Positions 63,023-64,000 of a stretch of DNA of 64,000 bases are shown in pieces. The stretch comes from Nitrospira sp. (GTDB taxonomy: Bacteria; Nitrospirota; Nitrospiria; Nitrospirales; Nitrospiraceae), in NCBI GenBank assembly GCA_030653545.1, contig JAURZE010000023.1, positions 28,369-92,368 on the forward strand, in the 5' to 3' direction. Every line of letters starts with the position of its first letter. The stretch's first letter is position 1. Both the position numbers and the translations under genes were made by a program. Below the pieces are notes generated by a model, which worked only from the letters and a program-made list of their open reading frames with translations, had not been told where the DNA came from and searched no databases.

Positions 63023-63295
63023 AATGACCTCCTTCACTGAACGCATCACTCCCATCCCGATTTCAGAGGATCCCGATCCATGACCGGGAACTCGCCTGTA
63101 TCGAGATTACCGACAGAGCCAGACCGGCTGACCACGATATCGGAACAGCCTGACACAGCTCTCGTACCCTCATAACGCGCTGGCGTTGAAGCGGCGGAGA
63201 CTGGGGAATCGGTCGCGCAGGATGGGACAGGGACGCGCAAAGGAAAGGATGGGACAGTCAGCGTAACTGGAACGTCAGCCGGTGACGGGCAAGCG

Positions 63296-63694
63296 TCACA
63301 CAGAGCGGAGCACAAAGCCGACACTGCGGGTCGCCCTCACCGCCGAAGAGGGCCTGATATAATCCTTCGAACGTTTGACACGAGGAAGCGGCTGCCAGGT
63401 GAGAACGCCCTTCAACTTGCGTTGTGTCGTCCCCGGGTGCTGCGAGACAGCCGAATCCGACGGCTCCCAGATATCCACACGCATCCCAGAAATTTCAAAA
63501 TGCTGTTGCGCATTGAAGATGTTCTCCACTTCCTGAGCGCGCGACATGTGCACGATTCCAAGGCCGAGGGAATGGCCATGTGCATCCCTTAGGACTTGCG
63601 CAAGCACCACCCTCCCAAACGGGGCGAACGCCTGCCTAAGTTCATCATCAGTACAAAAGAAGGAGAGTCCGCTGATATGAATGTTGGTCGTCAT
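63296..63694 (-). CDS. RRM RNA-binding protein
   Basis: 132 residues. RNP2 IHISGLS at 5-11, then RNP1-like SLGLGIVHM near 42-50, where the aromatic residues are replaced by Leu and Ile. The last ~50 residues form a basic tail (LPRVKRSKDYIRPSS) that may add RNA affinity. GGGGGTGAGGC precedes the ATG. Second RRM protein in the cluster; the degenerate RNP1 suggests weaker or different binding. Confidence 0.85.
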   Translation of the reverse strand: MTTNIHISGLSFFCTDDELRQAFAPFGRVVLAQVLRDAHGHSLGLGIVHMSRAQEVENIFNAQQHFEISGMRVDIWEPSDSAVSQHPGTTQRKLKGVLTWQPLPRVKRSKDYIRPSSAVRATRSVGFVLRSV

Positions 63695-63886
63695 GCCTCA
63701 CCCCCTGAGAAGAGGAAGGCATTGTCTTGGAGAGCTCGGAACAAACACGAAGCCTGGGCAAATCAGAGAAAGGCTTTTATACGTTCCGGCGCAAGGCAAT
63801 GCAGCCTTTACCGTGAAGAAACAATACCTGAACTATTCACAGTCTATCGGCAACGCGACGCGCTAGTGTAGTGATACATAAATAGC

Positions 63887-63914
63887 TTTACTTATTATAC
63901 CGTACGGGTATACT
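63887..63914 (+). promoter_or_regulatory. Transposase promoter with hairpin over the ribosome binding site
   Basis: TTTACT at 63887-63892, 16-nt spacer, TATACT at 63909-63914. Just after it, CTCCTC (63913-63918) can pair with GAGGAG (63924-63929), the ribosome binding site of the transposase. The gap 63695-63886 shows no gene. Confidence 0.55.
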
Positions 63915-63938
63915 CCTCCCCAAGAGGAGGACTGGCCT

Positions 63939-64000
63939 ATGCGCATTGCCCCGTCCCTGCAGCTGACTGATCCCGAACGCCAGCAACTGGCGCAGTGGGC
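63939..64000 (+). CDS. IS630-type transposase, N-terminal fragment
   Basis: Only 20 codons before the window ends: MRIAPSLQLTDPERQQLAQW. This matches the usual opening of IS630-family transposases (HTH region starting M-x-I-A-P-x-L-x-L-T). AGGAGG lies eight bases upstream. The end of the element is outside the window, so its completeness and ends cannot be judged. Confidence 0.7.
   Translation, partial: MRIAPSLQLTDPERQQLAQW

Noticed and set aside
63046..63324. 92-codon minus-strand frame between the RRM gene and the secreted protein
   Set aside because: Overlaps the end of the RRM gene, has no ribosome binding site or known pattern; Ser/Pro/Val-rich.
1..64000. tRNA, rRNA, CRISPR arrays, replication origin
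   Set aside because: No cloverleaf-like stretch, no rRNA sequence, no regularly spaced repeats and no DnaA-box cluster were seen by eye; a tRNAscan or Infernal run would be decisive.

Overview
The window reads as chromosomal DNA of a GC-rich, Gram-negative-type diderm bacterium. It carries lptD, an OmpA-type lipoprotein, MltC-like and TldD/TldE proteins, hopanoid-type squalene genes (hpnD, hpnE), a B12-dependent ribonucleotide reductase, a complete moaC-D-E-A molybdenum cofactor operon and many cyclic-di-GMP signalling domains. This mix, together with the type of palindromic repeat seen near 21.2 kb, fits Nitrospira (Nitrospirota). That assignment is inference from gene content, not from a marker gene. 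No rRNA, tRNA or CRISPR array was seen. Apart from the last ~5 kb the genes are densely packed housekeeping and signalling loci.

Layout. 0-3.3 kb: the end of an RNase H-like exonuclease gene, a PP2C phosphatase and two exported proteins, closed by a strong terminator. 3.5-11.9 kb: a signalling block made of a 1384-residue multidomain protein (receiver, PAS, degenerate kinase, two PilZ, LuxD-like hydrolase, methyltransferase), a GAF histidine kinase, an NtrC-type regulator and a receiver-HD-GYP phosphodiesterase, with three TACGTA-centred operator-like sites. 11.9-22.1 kb (minus strand): recN, trxA, lptD-folC-accD, a nickel/cobalt-type transporter and moaA-E-D-C. 22.3-25.6 kb: truncated haemoglobin, a DUF433/DUF5615 toxin-antitoxin pair bracketed by two copies of a palindromic repeat, a FolB-methyltransferase fusion and a PHP phosphoesterase. 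25.7-33.1 kb: a membrane Ser/Thr kinase with its PP2C partner, a Cys-rich exported protein, YjbQ, NrdJ and an SH3-like membrane protein. 33.2-38.2 kb: HAD hydrolase, cobalamin-binding protein, HpnD, HpnE, a lipoprotein and a 4Fe-4S uracil-DNA glycosylase. 38.2-42.1 kb (minus): PEBP, TldE and TldD. 42.2-48.4 kb: the conserved envelope and isoprenoid run uppS-cdsA-dxr-rseP-proS behind two tandem sigma70-type promoters. 48.5-55.8 kb: a GAF-PilB/GspE ATPase, an MltC-like transglycosylase, two divergent PilZ proteins and a ZorA/ZorB-like ion-driven motor pair. 55.9-64 kb: RhlE helicase, a fatty-acid desaturase, then a cluster of small proteins (two RRM proteins, small membrane and secreted proteins, an OmpA lipoprotein) ending in the start of an IS630-type transposase.

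How it works together. Cyclic-di-GMP is the recurring theme: HD-GYP turnover, four PilZ domains, and a pilus/secretion ATPase whose N-terminal region resembles the cyclic-di-GMP-binding MshEN fold. A second theme is reversible Ser/Thr phosphorylation (two PP2C phosphatases, one kinase). The most unusual items are the 1384-residue sensor/effector, the orphan ZorAB-like pair, a MoaD whose C-terminal Gly-Gly is buried by a palindromic repeat at the 3' end of the gene, the repeat-bracketed toxin-antitoxin module, and the small-protein/RRM cluster. Several genes without a ribosome binding site have a -10-like hexamer 6-7 nt before the start codon, which suggests leaderless transcripts.
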